Assembly: GCA_016713645.1 (NCBI GenBank)
Contig: JADJOU010000015.1
Location: 10,427 to 74,426, forward strand
DNA: 64,000 bases
Origin: Bacteroidota bacterium
Lineage (GTDB): Bacteria > Bacteroidota > Bacteroidia > Chitinophagales > JADJOU01
Reading direction: 5' to 3'
Positions 10,760 to 19,960 of the stretch are shown here, piece after piece. A program made the position numbers and the translations under genes. The notes below the pieces were generated by a model. The model was not told the DNA's origin. It saw only the letters and a program-made list of their open reading frames with translations, and searched no databases. Numbering within the stretch: the stretch's first letter is position 1; every line of letters begins with the position of its first letter.

Positions 10760-11269
10760 TTACAAATCTAGCAAACCTATGGGCAGGTCGAATACAATTT
10801 TCTCTTTTTCATCATCGATGGATACGATAAATTCATCGACCAAGGGAATATAAATTTCTTTTTCGTGGTGCTTGATCAAGGCTAATTGGTGCGCGGAATT
10901 GTGGTGAATTTCCAATACATTTCCGATAAACTCCTTGTCTTGATATGCGTGGAAACCAATGATGAATTCAAAGTCTTCATCGATTTCTTCAAAATATTTG
11001 CTGAAATCTTTTTCTTTGATATAGAGCTCCTTGTTCACCAGTGGATGCGCGAGTTCTTTGGATTTATGGTCCTCAAAAACAATATAGGAATGGTCGCCCA
11101 GTGTCTCTAAATGGTCGATGAAATAGGGGATATAGTTTTCCTTTTCCTTTAAATAGATCACTTTAAAAGAAGTATTGAGCACTTCCACTTCCCAATAGAC
11201 ATTCAGCGCCCCCGCCAATGCGTGGGTCTTCCCGATTTTACCTACATAAGTGTATTGATCTATTGCCAT
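10760..11269 (-). CDS. rimM: Ribosome maturation factor RimM
   Basis: 169 residues, a normal length. RimM binds ribosomal protein S19 and helps fold the 3' domain of 16S rRNA during 30S assembly. The N-terminal beta-barrel starts YTYVGKIGKTHALAGAL, the classic RimM opening. The C-terminal PRC-barrel contains IGFHAYQDKEFIGNV and ends IYIPLVDEFIVSID...IVFDLPIGLLDL. It lies between rpsP and trmD, the usual ribosome-maturation cluster, two bases upstream of trmD, consistent with co-transcription. Confidence 0.93.
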   Translation of the reverse strand: MAIDQYTYVGKIGKTHALAGALNVYWEVEVLNTSFKVIYLKEKENYIPYFIDHLETLGDHSYIVFEDHKSKELAHPLVNKELYIKEKDFSKYFEEIDEDFEFIIGFHAYQDKEFIGNVLEIHHNSAHQLALIKHHEKEIYIPLVDEFIVSIDDEKEKIVFDLPIGLLDL

Positions 11270-11277
11270 AGCTAAGA

Positions 11278-11310
11278 CAAAAATAGGCGGGAAAAATTCC
11301 CACCTATTTT
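11278..11310 (-). terminator. Hairpin with T-run between rpsP and rimM
   Basis: On the minus strand AAAATAGGTGGGAA pairs almost perfectly with TTCCCGCCTATTTT and is followed by T residues. It sits between the rpsP tail and the rimM start, so it may be a partial terminator that reduces rimM-trmD expression relative to rpsP. Confidence 0.55.
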
Positions 11311-11335
11311 ACTATAATTTCTATTTGAATTAAAA

Positions 11336-11446
11336 TTATTCTGCTGCTGGAGTTTCCTCTGCTGCTGGAGCTTCTTCAACTGCTGGAGTCTCTTCAACGA
11401 TTGGAGCCTCTTCTGTTGCAACTACTTCTTCTTCAACTGGAGCTGG
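11336..11446 (-). pseudogene. Detached Ala/Glu/Pro-rich tail of ribosomal protein S16
   Basis: Directly after the TAA stop of rpsP (11447-11449) the same frame stays open for 36 codons with repeats of E-E-x-P-A-x-E-E (PAPVEEEVVATEEAPIVEE and onward) to a second TAA at 11336. Many Bacteroidota S16 proteins carry such an acidic tail, so this looks like the natural end of S16 cut off by an in-frame stop. Confidence 0.7.
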
Positions 11447-11902
11447 TTATTCTGCTTTTACTTTTGCAGCCAAACGCTCTTCGCGCTTCTTAGCTTCTGC
11501 AGCAACTCTAGCTGATCTCTTGTCATCAGATGCTTTAGAAATTGAACTTGTATGAGAATCAATCTTTGCATTTTTAGCTTCCATCCAAGCGTCAAATTTC
11601 TTATCTGCTTCTTCTTGGCTAAATGCACCTTTGCGAACCCCTCTTGAAAGGTGTTTTTTGTACATAACGCCTTTGTAGCTCAATATTTTTTCAACGGTAT
11701 CAGTCGGCTCAGCGCCTTCCATTACCCATTTGAATGCTTTGTCAAAGTTGATATTGATAGTAGCTGGAACAGTCAATGGATTATAATCTCCAATTCTGTC
11801 GATGAACTTACCATCTCTTCTCGCACGGCTATCTGCCACTACGATGTGATAAAAAGGGCGCTTTCCGCGGCCGTGTCTTTGAAGTCTGATTTTTACTGCC
11901 AT
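11447..11902 (-). CDS. rpsP: 30S ribosomal protein S16
   Basis: The first ~80 residues match S16 throughout: MAVKIRLQRHGRGKRPFYHIVVADSRARRDG, a GDYNP motif and the PTDTVEKIL helix. S16 is a primary binding protein of the 16S rRNA 5' domain. Residues 80-151 are the basic C-terminal extension of the Bacteroidota type, ending RLAAKVKAE. The frame stops there, but an acidic tail follows in frame (11446-11336), so the annotated protein may be about 37 residues short. It is the first gene of rpsP-rimM-trmD. The about 530 bp upstream of it are largely non-coding. Confidence 0.95.
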   Translation of the reverse strand: MAVKIRLQRHGRGKRPFYHIVVADSRARRDGKFIDRIGDYNPLTVPATININFDKAFKWVMEGAEPTDTVEKILSYKGVMYKKHLSRGVRKGAFSQEEADKKFDAWMEAKNAKIDSHTSSISKASDDKRSARVAAEAKKREERLAAKVKAE

Positions 11903-12314
11903 AATCGTTAACTTGAAATGAATTAAAAGTTATTGTTTTTTTGTTTGAGGGGGCAAAGGTATTAAAAATTATTTTCTAAAAAAGAAATAATTTGGAATTT
12001 AGAGAATATTTATTTATAATTTGTTGGTTAACAGTTCATTGAGCTTGGGGGTGTAAAATGAAATGATTTTTTTAATGAGTTTTGTAAGTGCTTATCTATT
12101 TTGTTTTGATATAGCAATTTCACTATAAAATTGGTGAAAATCGATTGTATTAGATAATTTTACTTGAAAGGAGTTTTTATACATAACTTGAAATTTAAAA
12201 TAAGAAATGCATTAAGGCTTTACTGGCAAAATCTTATTAATAGGATGTTGAATAATATATCATTTTAAATATAAATTTCAACTATCTTGTATTCAATGCC
12301 ATGAATTTAATATA

Positions 12315-12398
12315 GGCACTTATCCTTATGGCAATTATTCTGTACTCATAGAACTAGACAATCAGGTCAAAGCATTTAAACATTTTATAAAAAATTAG
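12315..12398 (+). pseudogene. Remnant of a T9SS sorting-domain tail
   Basis: The 11903-12433 stretch holds no intact gene. Within it, an open plus-strand segment of 27 codons reads GTYPYGNYSVLIELDNQV, continues with KAFKHFIKN and stops. This resembles the end of type A T9SS sorting domains (G-x-Y-x-x-x-I...x-K-x-x-x-K). It probably marks the 3' end of a lost cargo gene just upstream of another secreted-protein gene. Nothing else is visible in the AT-rich DNA around it. Confidence 0.4.
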
Positions 12399-12433
12399 AA
12401 AAATTAATATTATAATTTGAGAAATTCTATTTT

Positions 12434-14237
12434 ATGAAAACCACCATTTTATATCTTTTTATATTTATTCACTTACTTGCATTCTCTCAGAATACAGTTC
12501 GCGATGGATTTGTAAGAGTTGATGAAGTTGGGAAAATTCCATTCATTCCGAATTATCCTGGAGCAAATTGTATTAATTTCGGAGATTATATTACTTACTT
12601 TTTTTACTATGACACCTGTATTCAAACTAAAAAGTATAAAAAAGTATTGGATGAAAGAGGATACAATATTATAAGGTCATTTATACGAGAAGAGAACCGT
12701 AAAATATTTACATACTATCCAAAATCAGGGAAAGAGTCATTGCTTTACGATTTCAATCTAGTGAAAGGAGATACGATATATATAAAACAAGCTTTTACTG
12801 GTTATGGGTGGTTAAAATGTGATTCACTTTCTGATGATTCAATCATGAAGATTGTAAAGCGAGATACCATAGAATTCTTATATGGTTCGATGCGCAAAGT
12901 CATTTATTTTAAGCCAAGAATTACTGCGGAAGAGACAAAATGGGTGGAGGGAATAGGTTCAATCAATTCTATATTTTTTGACCCCGCAGGTATTTTAGCA
13001 TTAAGTGTTTTTCCCTATTGCAATCTAAAAGACACACAAGATTTTGAAGGATTGCCATTAAATATGGATACATTCTGTGGTCAGGAAATTAGTCTTGTAA
13101 ATGGTGATTTTAAATTTATTTCCAAACCACTTGGTTATTATTCGAATATTCCTTTATTATCTTATTTTACGCATGAAAATCTTCCCCCCTTCTACCTTTC
13201 CCCTCGCTGTGATACACCGAGTATAGTCGATACGGTACAAGTGTCTAAATGTCATTGTTGTCAACCCTCTACCTATCATCTGCCGAGAATCATCGCATCC
13301 AAAGATAAAGGGAATTGTCGTGATACGATACGATTTACAGTCGTATGGGATTATCCTCAAGCGGGAGTGGGCTATAAATGGATATCGGATAGTATATTAA
13401 TCATACAGCCCGATAGTATGACTACTATTCATAAAATTCAAATTCAATCTGTATCACCTGATACTGTATGCAATCGAATATTTACCCTAGATTATTCTAC
13501 TTTTTGCAGTCCCTGCAAAGACAGTATTTATAAGTCGATCTATATGCCACGAGTGCTTAATCTAAAGCCGAGAGACACTTCTATTGTCCTAATCCTTATC
13601 AACTCAAGCCCAATATTGGTGGCAATGTGGGCATATTTTAAATATAGTGTTCAGAATCCATTAAAATATTATCTCGGCAATTGACCTATATTCGAAAGTA
13701 TCTATTTACAATTCATATTGTTATGATTATATTTACGATACCGTACATCTATTCTGTGATACAGCCTGCAAATGGGAGCAGATACCATGTGTGACCTTAT
13801 CAAGCGATAAAGATTTTGCATTTCTAAATGATACTATTCATTTCACACAAACATGTTTGAACAATTGTCTTCAATACAATTATCAATGGGATAATGGCGA
13901 TAGTGGATTTATCCCAACTTGGGATCGTTTTTCAAAACTAATTTTTTGGAATCAATCCAATATCAAAGATAGTCTTATAAAGAATGTGATTATAAAGAAG
14001 AAAAGTAGAATCACTAATCAAACTAATATTACAAGAATTCCTTTTCGTATATCAGATGAAAAGCTTTATATCGACATTTTTATTGAAGAGAGTACGGAAG
14101 TTATTTTAACAGATATTATTGGTCGTGTTTTATATAGAGAAAAGGGGAAAAATTTAATAGAACTTTCAAAGTTTGAAAAGCAAATATTGATTCTAAAAGT
14201 AAATAAAGAAAATGCAAAGGCGGAGATATTTGCATGA
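12434..14237 (+). CDS. Secreted protein of unknown function, probable T9SS cargo (frame changes at 13570-13680)
   Basis: Begins with a signal peptide (MKTTILYLFIFIHLLAFSQ). The first 350 residues are beta-rich with many aromatic and Asp-Thr residues and a cysteine cluster (SKCHCCQP, then FCSPCKD), like Bacteroidota surface proteins. Translation stops at 13684, but the other frame is open through 13684-14237 (DYIYDTVHLFCDTACKWEQ, YQWDNGDSG) and ends with ILTDIIGRVLYREKG and LKVNKENAKAEIF, a degenerate sorting-domain-like tail. One to three frame changes lie between 13570 and 13680. I do not recognise a catalytic domain. It converges with ligA. Confidence 0.6.
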
Positions 14238-14289
14238 ATAGAAATTCAAAAGCGGAACAACGCCAAGCTTGCACTAGAAATTTGAAAGT

Positions 14290-16344
14290 TTAATTCAATA
14301 GCATTTGGTTCAAATCGATTTCACTTAATATTGCCGTCCCATATTCCAGCGCCTTCTTCTCTTTACTGCTTCCACTGCCCTTTTCCTTCATCACGAGGTA
14401 ATTCGTTTTTTTAGATAGCGAATTGCCAATCAATCCTCCTAAATCTTCAATTTTTTTCTCCATGTCGATATTCCTAAATCCAGTGAATACAAAGGTCTTT
14501 CCCGATAGTGGTCCTTCTTTGTTTCCTGATTTTACATTGATGAGGTTTAATCCCAGCGCTTCTAATTCAGCCAACATTTCCCTGTTTTTAGGGGATTGAA
14601 AGAAGTCGCAGAGGCTATTCGCCACTTTTTCACCGATATCTTCTAGAGCGATATATTGTTCCTTGGTATAATCATAGAAATCGCGAATATGCGATACCTG
14701 AGATGCCAGCATCTTGGCCATCGTCGTGCCGACATGTTTAATACCTAGGCCAACCAATAGGCGCTGCAGGGCTTGTCCTTTCGAAGCCTCTATTCCCTCT
14801 CTTAAATTCTGAATGGATTTTTCCTTCCAACCTTCTTTCTTTGCGACTTCGTCAAAATTGATTTTGTAAATACTCGGAATATCAGTGATAATGCCGTGTT
14901 TGAGAAAGTCGATCACAATCTCTCTTCCCATGCCCTTGATGTCCATGGCATCTTTAGAGACAAAGTGAATCAGTCGCTCTTCTATCTGCGCTTGGCAATA
15001 GTAATTATTGCAGCGCCATGCCGATTCGCCTTCTACTCTATTTAATTCACTTGAGCAAATCGGACATGCCTTGGGGAATTCAATGATATTTGTATTGATT
15101 CGCTTGGTATAATCGACAGAGGCGATATAGGGAATGACATCTCCAGCGCGCTCCACAACTAGATAATCTCCCATTTGAATGTCTTTCTCTTTGATGAAAT
15201 CCTCATTGTGCAAGGATATGGAAGAGACCGTTACCCCAGCCAATCGAACGGGCTCGATCTTAGCTACGGGTGTGATGACGCCTGTTCTGCCAACTTGGTA
15301 ATCGACTTGAATAAGCTTAGATATTGCCTGTCGCGGTTTGAATTTATAGGCAATTGCCCAACGAGGATGATGCGAGGTAAACCCAATTTCTTGCTGCGTA
15401 TGAAGGCTATTTACCTTAATAACCATTCCATCTATCTCAAAGTGATAGGCGTCGCGCTTCGCTTCCCATTCATTGCAAAAAATCGATGACCTCTTGTATT
15501 GACTGACAGACTTTTCGCTTCTTGTATTGGGTACTTTAAACCCCCATTGGCGAAGCGATGCAATATTCTCACTTTGCGAAATGAGCTTGGTTTCAAGGAT
15601 ATTCTTTCCCTCCATATCTTCACCAAATCCAATTTGATAAATGAAGGTGTCGAGATTGCGCTTCTTTACTTCCCCGCTGTCTTTGATGCGCAAGGAACCC
15701 GATGCGGTATTTCTCGGATTGTTGTATAGAGCCAATCCCTGTGATTCCCTTTCCTTATTGAGTTGAGCGAATACCCCACTTTCTATAACGACTTCGCCGC
15801 GCAATTCGATTTTTTGAATGCCTTGTTTTGAAAATGGCACAGAGAGCGGAATGGAGCGAATCATCTTCGCATTGGAAGTGATATTGTCGCCTTCAACGCC
15901 ATTTCCCCGAGTGGCTGCACGCACCAATTGATCGTTTTCGTATAATAGTGCAATAGAGGCACCATCGAATTTTGGTTCGACAAAATATTCGACATGAGCT
16001 AAGCCACTGAGTTTTTTGACCGATGTATCAAAGTCGATCAAGTCATTAGCATTATAAGAATTGTCGAGGGATAACATGGGCACGGAGTGCGCTACGGTTT
16101 CAAAATCACTGGTCAGGACTTTTGCTAAGCGCTGACTAGGCGAATCTGTTGATATGAGTTCAGGAAACTGCGCTTCAATTTCCTTTAATTTTTTAAACAA
16201 TAAATCATACTCATAGTCTGTCACCAATTGCTGTGAGTCGATATAGTAGTGCTTATCTAGTGTATTGATCAATTTGCGCAGCGCATCTAAATCATCTTTG
16301 CCTGCTGATTGAATAAGGGATTGAGCTTGCTCTGAATAAGTCAT
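14290..16344 (-). CDS. ligA: NAD-dependent DNA ligase
   Basis: 684 residues, normal length for LigA, which seals nicks in replication and repair using NAD+. Domains in order: Ia/adenylation domain with the AMP-accepting lysine in EPKFDG (K125), then NPRNTASGSLR and HFEIDGMVIK; OB fold with ISLHNEDF; a four-cysteine zinc site (CPICSS...WRCNNYYCQ); helix-hairpin-helix repeats (LLVGLGIKHVGTTMAK); and a C-terminal BRCT domain (LSGKTFVFTGF). The frame is intact over 2 kb. It follows uppS after 37 bp on the same strand and may be the last gene of a bamA-uppS-ligA transcript. Confidence 0.97.
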   Translation of the reverse strand: MTYSEQAQSLIQSAGKDDLDALRKLINTLDKHYYIDSQQLVTDYEYDLLFKKLKEIEAQFPELISTDSPSQRLAKVLTSDFETVAHSVPMLSLDNSYNANDLIDFDTSVKKLSGLAHVEYFVEPKFDGASIALLYENDQLVRAATRGNGVEGDNITSNAKMIRSIPLSVPFSKQGIQKIELRGEVVIESGVFAQLNKERESQGLALYNNPRNTASGSLRIKDSGEVKKRNLDTFIYQIGFGEDMEGKNILETKLISQSENIASLRQWGFKVPNTRSEKSVSQYKRSSIFCNEWEAKRDAYHFEIDGMVIKVNSLHTQQEIGFTSHHPRWAIAYKFKPRQAISKLIQVDYQVGRTGVITPVAKIEPVRLAGVTVSSISLHNEDFIKEKDIQMGDYLVVERAGDVIPYIASVDYTKRINTNIIEFPKACPICSSELNRVEGESAWRCNNYYCQAQIEERLIHFVSKDAMDIKGMGREIVIDFLKHGIITDIPSIYKINFDEVAKKEGWKEKSIQNLREGIEASKGQALQRLLVGLGIKHVGTTMAKMLASQVSHIRDFYDYTKEQYIALEDIGEKVANSLCDFFQSPKNREMLAELEALGLNLINVKSGNKEGPLSGKTFVFTGFRNIDMEKKIEDLGGLIGNSLSKKTNYLVMKEKGSGSSKEKKALEYGTAILSEIDLNQMLLN

Positions 16345-16381
16345 TAGCCAAAAATAGAAAAATCAAAAAATGAGGGAGGAT

Positions 16382-17125
16382 TTATTTCACTTGTTCACCT
16401 GTCTTGCCGAATCTTCGCTCTCGGCCTTGATAGTTGGCCACTGCTTCGTACATATCCTCTTTGACAAATTCTGGCCATAATTTTTCTGTGAAATAAAATT
16501 CTGAATAGGCCAATTGCCAGAGTAAAAAATTGCTGATTCTATATTCGCCACTCGTTCGAATCAAGAGCTCTGGGTCGGGAATAGCGCAGGTGTATAGGTG
16601 TTGAACCAAGGTTTTTTCTTCGATTTCGTCCGGTTGGATTTCGTTATTTTTAACCTTATGGGCAATCTTTTTAATTGCTTGAAGAATCTCCGCTTTCCCG
16701 CTGTAATTGAGCGCCATCACCAAAGTCATTTCATGGTTATGTGCCGTCTTTTCCATCGCCTCTGTTATGGCATCGACACTGCGCTGAGGAATTCTTGATA
16801 AATCGCCGATAATGGCCAATTTTATACCGTTTTTGATCAAGCTCTCGAGTTCTTGATTCACCGCGAATATGAGCAATTCCATCAAAAAGTCAATCTCCTC
16901 CTGCGGTCTATTCCAATTCTCTGTAGAAAATGTATATAGCGTGAGGTATTTGACGCCCATTTCGCGACATGCCTTCGTGGCTTCTCTAACAGCGTTAACT
17001 CCTTCTTGGTGGCCTGCTGTGCGCTCATGGCCTTGTTGTTGTGCCCATCTTCCATTTCCATCCATGATGACGGCAATGTGTTGGGGGATTTTATTTTTCT
17101 GTGCTAATACCTGATCGAGCGTCAT
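16382..17125 (-). CDS. uppS: Isoprenyl transferase (undecaprenyl diphosphate synthase)
   Basis: 247 residues, typical of cis-prenyltransferases, which condense isopentenyl diphosphate units onto farnesyl diphosphate to make the lipid carrier for peptidoglycan and O-antigen synthesis. Signature segments are HIAVIMDGNGRWA (catalytic Asp at residue 22), YTFSTENWNRP and the C-terminal LLIRTSGEYRISNFLLWQ...SEFYF. The start codon lies two bases after the bamA stop, so the two are probably translated from one message. Confidence 0.96.
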   Translation of the reverse strand: MTLDQVLAQKNKIPQHIAVIMDGNGRWAQQQGHERTAGHQEGVNAVREATKACREMGVKYLTLYTFSTENWNRPQEEIDFLMELLIFAVNQELESLIKNGIKLAIIGDLSRIPQRSVDAITEAMEKTAHNHEMTLVMALNYSGKAEILQAIKKIAHKVKNNEIQPDEIEEKTLVQHLYTCAIPDPELLIRTSGEYRISNFLLWQLAYSEFYFTEKLWPEFVKEDMYEAVANYQGRERRFGKTGEQVK

Positions 17126-17127
17126 GA

Positions 17128-19785
17128 TTATTGTGGTTCAAAGCCTAGAATAAATCTGAATTTGCCATACTTGTCGAGGAAAGGTGAATTAGGACTAGTT
17201 CCTTGTACTGTTCTATCAAATCCAACGCCATAATCAAATCCGAGCAATCCAAACATCGGCAAGAAGAATCGAACCCCTGCTCCGAATGAGCGCTTCAATT
17301 GGAAAGGATTGTAATCGCGAATATTCGAGAATGCATTTCCACCTTCGGCGAAAATCAATCCATAGATGGTTGCACTTGGGTTGAGCGAGAAAGGATACCT
17401 CAATTCGAAGACGAATTTGTTAAATATCGTCGCACCACTCGGGTCTACACCTCCCATGATATCACTGGTCTCATAGCCTCGCAATCCATAGATTTCACGG
17501 CCGTATTGACTGAAGTATTGAATACCGTCGCCACCTACTTCAAATCGCTCAAATGGAGAGACACCAATAGAAGAGTTATAAGCGCCAATCAAACCAAATT
17601 TGGCATTCGCCCTGAAAACTAAATTTCCAATAATAGGCGTGTACCAATCAAAGTTGAACTTCGTTTTATAGTATTCTATAAATTTGAATTTATTGATTTG
17701 ATCGCCTTCTGCAAAGTTTCTTCTACTTGAAAATAGTGCAGAATAGGGCAATGTAGCTTGTGTAATCCACTGTATATTAGAACCCTTAGAAGGATATAAT
17801 TGTGGACCTATCGGTCCCTCGAGTGAATTTCTTCCTATCGTCAATTTAGCATAAATATTGTTTGATGCCCCTGTACTGTAATTAAATATACCCGCATAAT
17901 TCGAAAGGAGGATGTTTTCATAAGTCACCCCAATAAACATGGTAAAATAATCATCAGGCACTTTTAATCTCATTCCAAATTCGGCTGAACCACTTGTTCT
18001 ATAATAAGAGCCTATGATAGAATCCGATTGAACTGGGCTCATATTATTAAATCTAATCCTGCTAAATGATACTTGCAGGGAATTTGGCTTTTTACCGCCC
18101 AACCATGGCTCAGTAAAGGATACAGAATACATTTGTTTTCTAAATCCATTTGCCTGAACGCGGATATTTAAATTCTCTCCATCTCCTGAAGGCAATGGCG
18201 ACCAAGCTTTTTTATTGAAGAAGTTCTTTACAGAGAAATTGGTGAAGTTCAAACCAACCGTTCCATAAAGCCCTGTTTGCGCACCTCCATATCCAAGTGA
18301 TAATTCCAACTGATCGGATGGCTTCTCTGCGACCTTGATATCAATATCAACCGTTCCATTCTCTGGATTTGGTCGCGGATTGATTTGCAATTGTTGAGGA
18401 TCAAAGTATCCTAAAGTGGATAATTCGCGCTGTGTTCTGATTAATTTTGATCGATCGAATTTGTCTCCTGGTCGAATCCTCAATTCCCTTCTCACCACTT
18501 TCTCATTCGTCTTGTCATTGCCACTGATATTGACATGGTTGATAGTCGCTTGAGGTCCTTCAAACAAGCGAATCTCTAAATCGATGCTGTCTTCATTCGC
18601 CAATAACTCATTTACTTCAGGATGGAAGAAAAGATAGCCATCGTCCATATACAGCGCAGATACATCATCGCCTGCCTGACTCATATTGAGTTTCTCCTCT
18701 AAGCGCTGTTGATTATAGACATCGCCTTTTTTAATACCTAAAATTTTTGTCAATAGTGTATCCGGGTATTTGGTATTGCCTATCCAAGAAATATTCCTGA
18801 AATAGTACTTTCTTCCTTCATCTACGCGAATTTGAATGGCCAATTTTTTATGACCTGCGACATAAACGGTATCAGATACAATTTTAGCATCTCTATATCC
18901 TTTCGTATTGTAGAATGCAATTAAGCTATTTCTATCTTCTTCAAATTTCGCTCGATCGAATTTAGCGCCTTTAAAAATATTGGGGTTGAAATGCTCTGAT
19001 GCGTATTCATAAAATCTCAAAAGTGAAATATTGCCCAACTTATAATAAAGGGAAGTACTCGTATCGCCTAAATTCTTCTTGAACTTGATAAATTCCCAAA
19101 AATCCATTTTGGCAATTTCTTTGGTGTTCTTCATCGATTTTTTCAATTGGCGCTTGCTCAGGTTTTCATTTCCTTCGAAACCAATTTGAAAGACTTTATA
19201 CTTCGCACCTTTATTGATGTTGATGACGATTAAATTGCTGTTCGAGAGCAATGTATCTGGGAATTCCGTGATTTTTATGATTGGGTAATTATAGCCCTTC
19301 TCATTATAATAATTCTTAATGGTATTTTGGATGGACGATTTGAGCGAATTGGTCATAATGACCCCACTTCTCAAATCCATTTTTTTGCGAATATCCTCAA
19401 TTTCCCCATTTCGAATGCCCTTGATGGTGTAGCGCGATACGCGGGATTTTTCTTCTACCCGAATTCTCAAATAAATTTTATTCTCTTCAAAACGAGAGGC
19501 ATTGATTTCAACATGTCCGAATAGCTTTTGTCGCCATAAGTTTTTGATAGCCTTGGGAATATCTTCTCCAGGGATTGTAATCGTCTGTCCGACCCTCAAA
19601 CCGCTCAGAGAGATGAGTACCGCTTTATCTAGGTTCTTTGTTCCATCGACCTTGATTCCCGCAATTTCATATTGTTTTACTACTTCTCCTTGCGCAAGCA
19701 CTGAGGCCGTTCTAAAAACAAACAATAATATAAATATGAATATATAGCGCAGTCTCAATCTGGTTGAATTTAAAATAAGGGGCAA
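17128..19785 (-). CDS. bamA: Outer-membrane protein assembly factor BamA
   Basis: 885 residues with signal peptide (LRYIFIFILLFVFRTASVLAQ). The N-terminal half contains about five POTRA repeats (for example IAGIKVDGTKNLDKAVLISLSGL and INHVNISGNDKTNEKVVRRELRI), which receive unfolded barrel proteins in the periplasm. The C-terminal Omp85 barrel begins around LELSLGYGGAQTGLYG and ends FGLLGFDYGVGFD...KFRFILGFEPQ. Intact over 2.7 kb. BamA inserts beta-barrel proteins such as the Porin_10-type protein nearby. It is divergent from the giant adhesin gene, with 175 bp between the two starts for both promoters. Confidence 0.95.
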   Translation of the reverse strand: MPLILNSTRLRLRYIFIFILLFVFRTASVLAQGEVVKQYEIAGIKVDGTKNLDKAVLISLSGLRVGQTITIPGEDIPKAIKNLWRQKLFGHVEINASRFEENKIYLRIRVEEKSRVSRYTIKGIRNGEIEDIRKKMDLRSGVIMTNSLKSSIQNTIKNYYNEKGYNYPIIKITEFPDTLLSNSNLIVININKGAKYKVFQIGFEGNENLSKRQLKKSMKNTKEIAKMDFWEFIKFKKNLGDTSTSLYYKLGNISLLRFYEYASEHFNPNIFKGAKFDRAKFEEDRNSLIAFYNTKGYRDAKIVSDTVYVAGHKKLAIQIRVDEGRKYYFRNISWIGNTKYPDTLLTKILGIKKGDVYNQQRLEEKLNMSQAGDDVSALYMDDGYLFFHPEVNELLANEDSIDLEIRLFEGPQATINHVNISGNDKTNEKVVRRELRIRPGDKFDRSKLIRTQRELSTLGYFDPQQLQINPRPNPENGTVDIDIKVAEKPSDQLELSLGYGGAQTGLYGTVGLNFTNFSVKNFFNKKAWSPLPSGDGENLNIRVQANGFRKQMYSVSFTEPWLGGKKPNSLQVSFSRIRFNNMSPVQSDSIIGSYYRTSGSAEFGMRLKVPDDYFTMFIGVTYENILLSNYAGIFNYSTGASNNIYAKLTIGRNSLEGPIGPQLYPSKGSNIQWITQATLPYSALFSSRRNFAEGDQINKFKFIEYYKTKFNFDWYTPIIGNLVFRANAKFGLIGAYNSSIGVSPFERFEVGGDGIQYFSQYGREIYGLRGYETSDIMGGVDPSGATIFNKFVFELRYPFSLNPSATIYGLIFAEGGNAFSNIRDYNPFQLKRSFGAGVRFFLPMFGLLGFDYGVGFDRTVQGTSPNSPFLDKYGKFRFILGFEPQ

Positions 19786-19960
19786 ATATGGTTTAAATTA
19801 AATAAATAAGACGTTAAAAAGTCTATATAACCAAGTAGGCGTGCAATGGGCAATTTACCTAAAAATTTAGAATAAAGTTAAAAAAAATAGTATATATTAA
19901 ATTAAATGCATTAACTATTTGAGTAATTAATTGTATATCTTTAGCCCCTAATTTTTAAAC

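Noticed and set aside
19914..19943. Promoter of the giant adhesin at TATCTTTA (19936)
   Set aside because: The -7 element is good, but no TTG lies at the 19-bp spacing seen in Bacteroidota promoters, so I did not list it.
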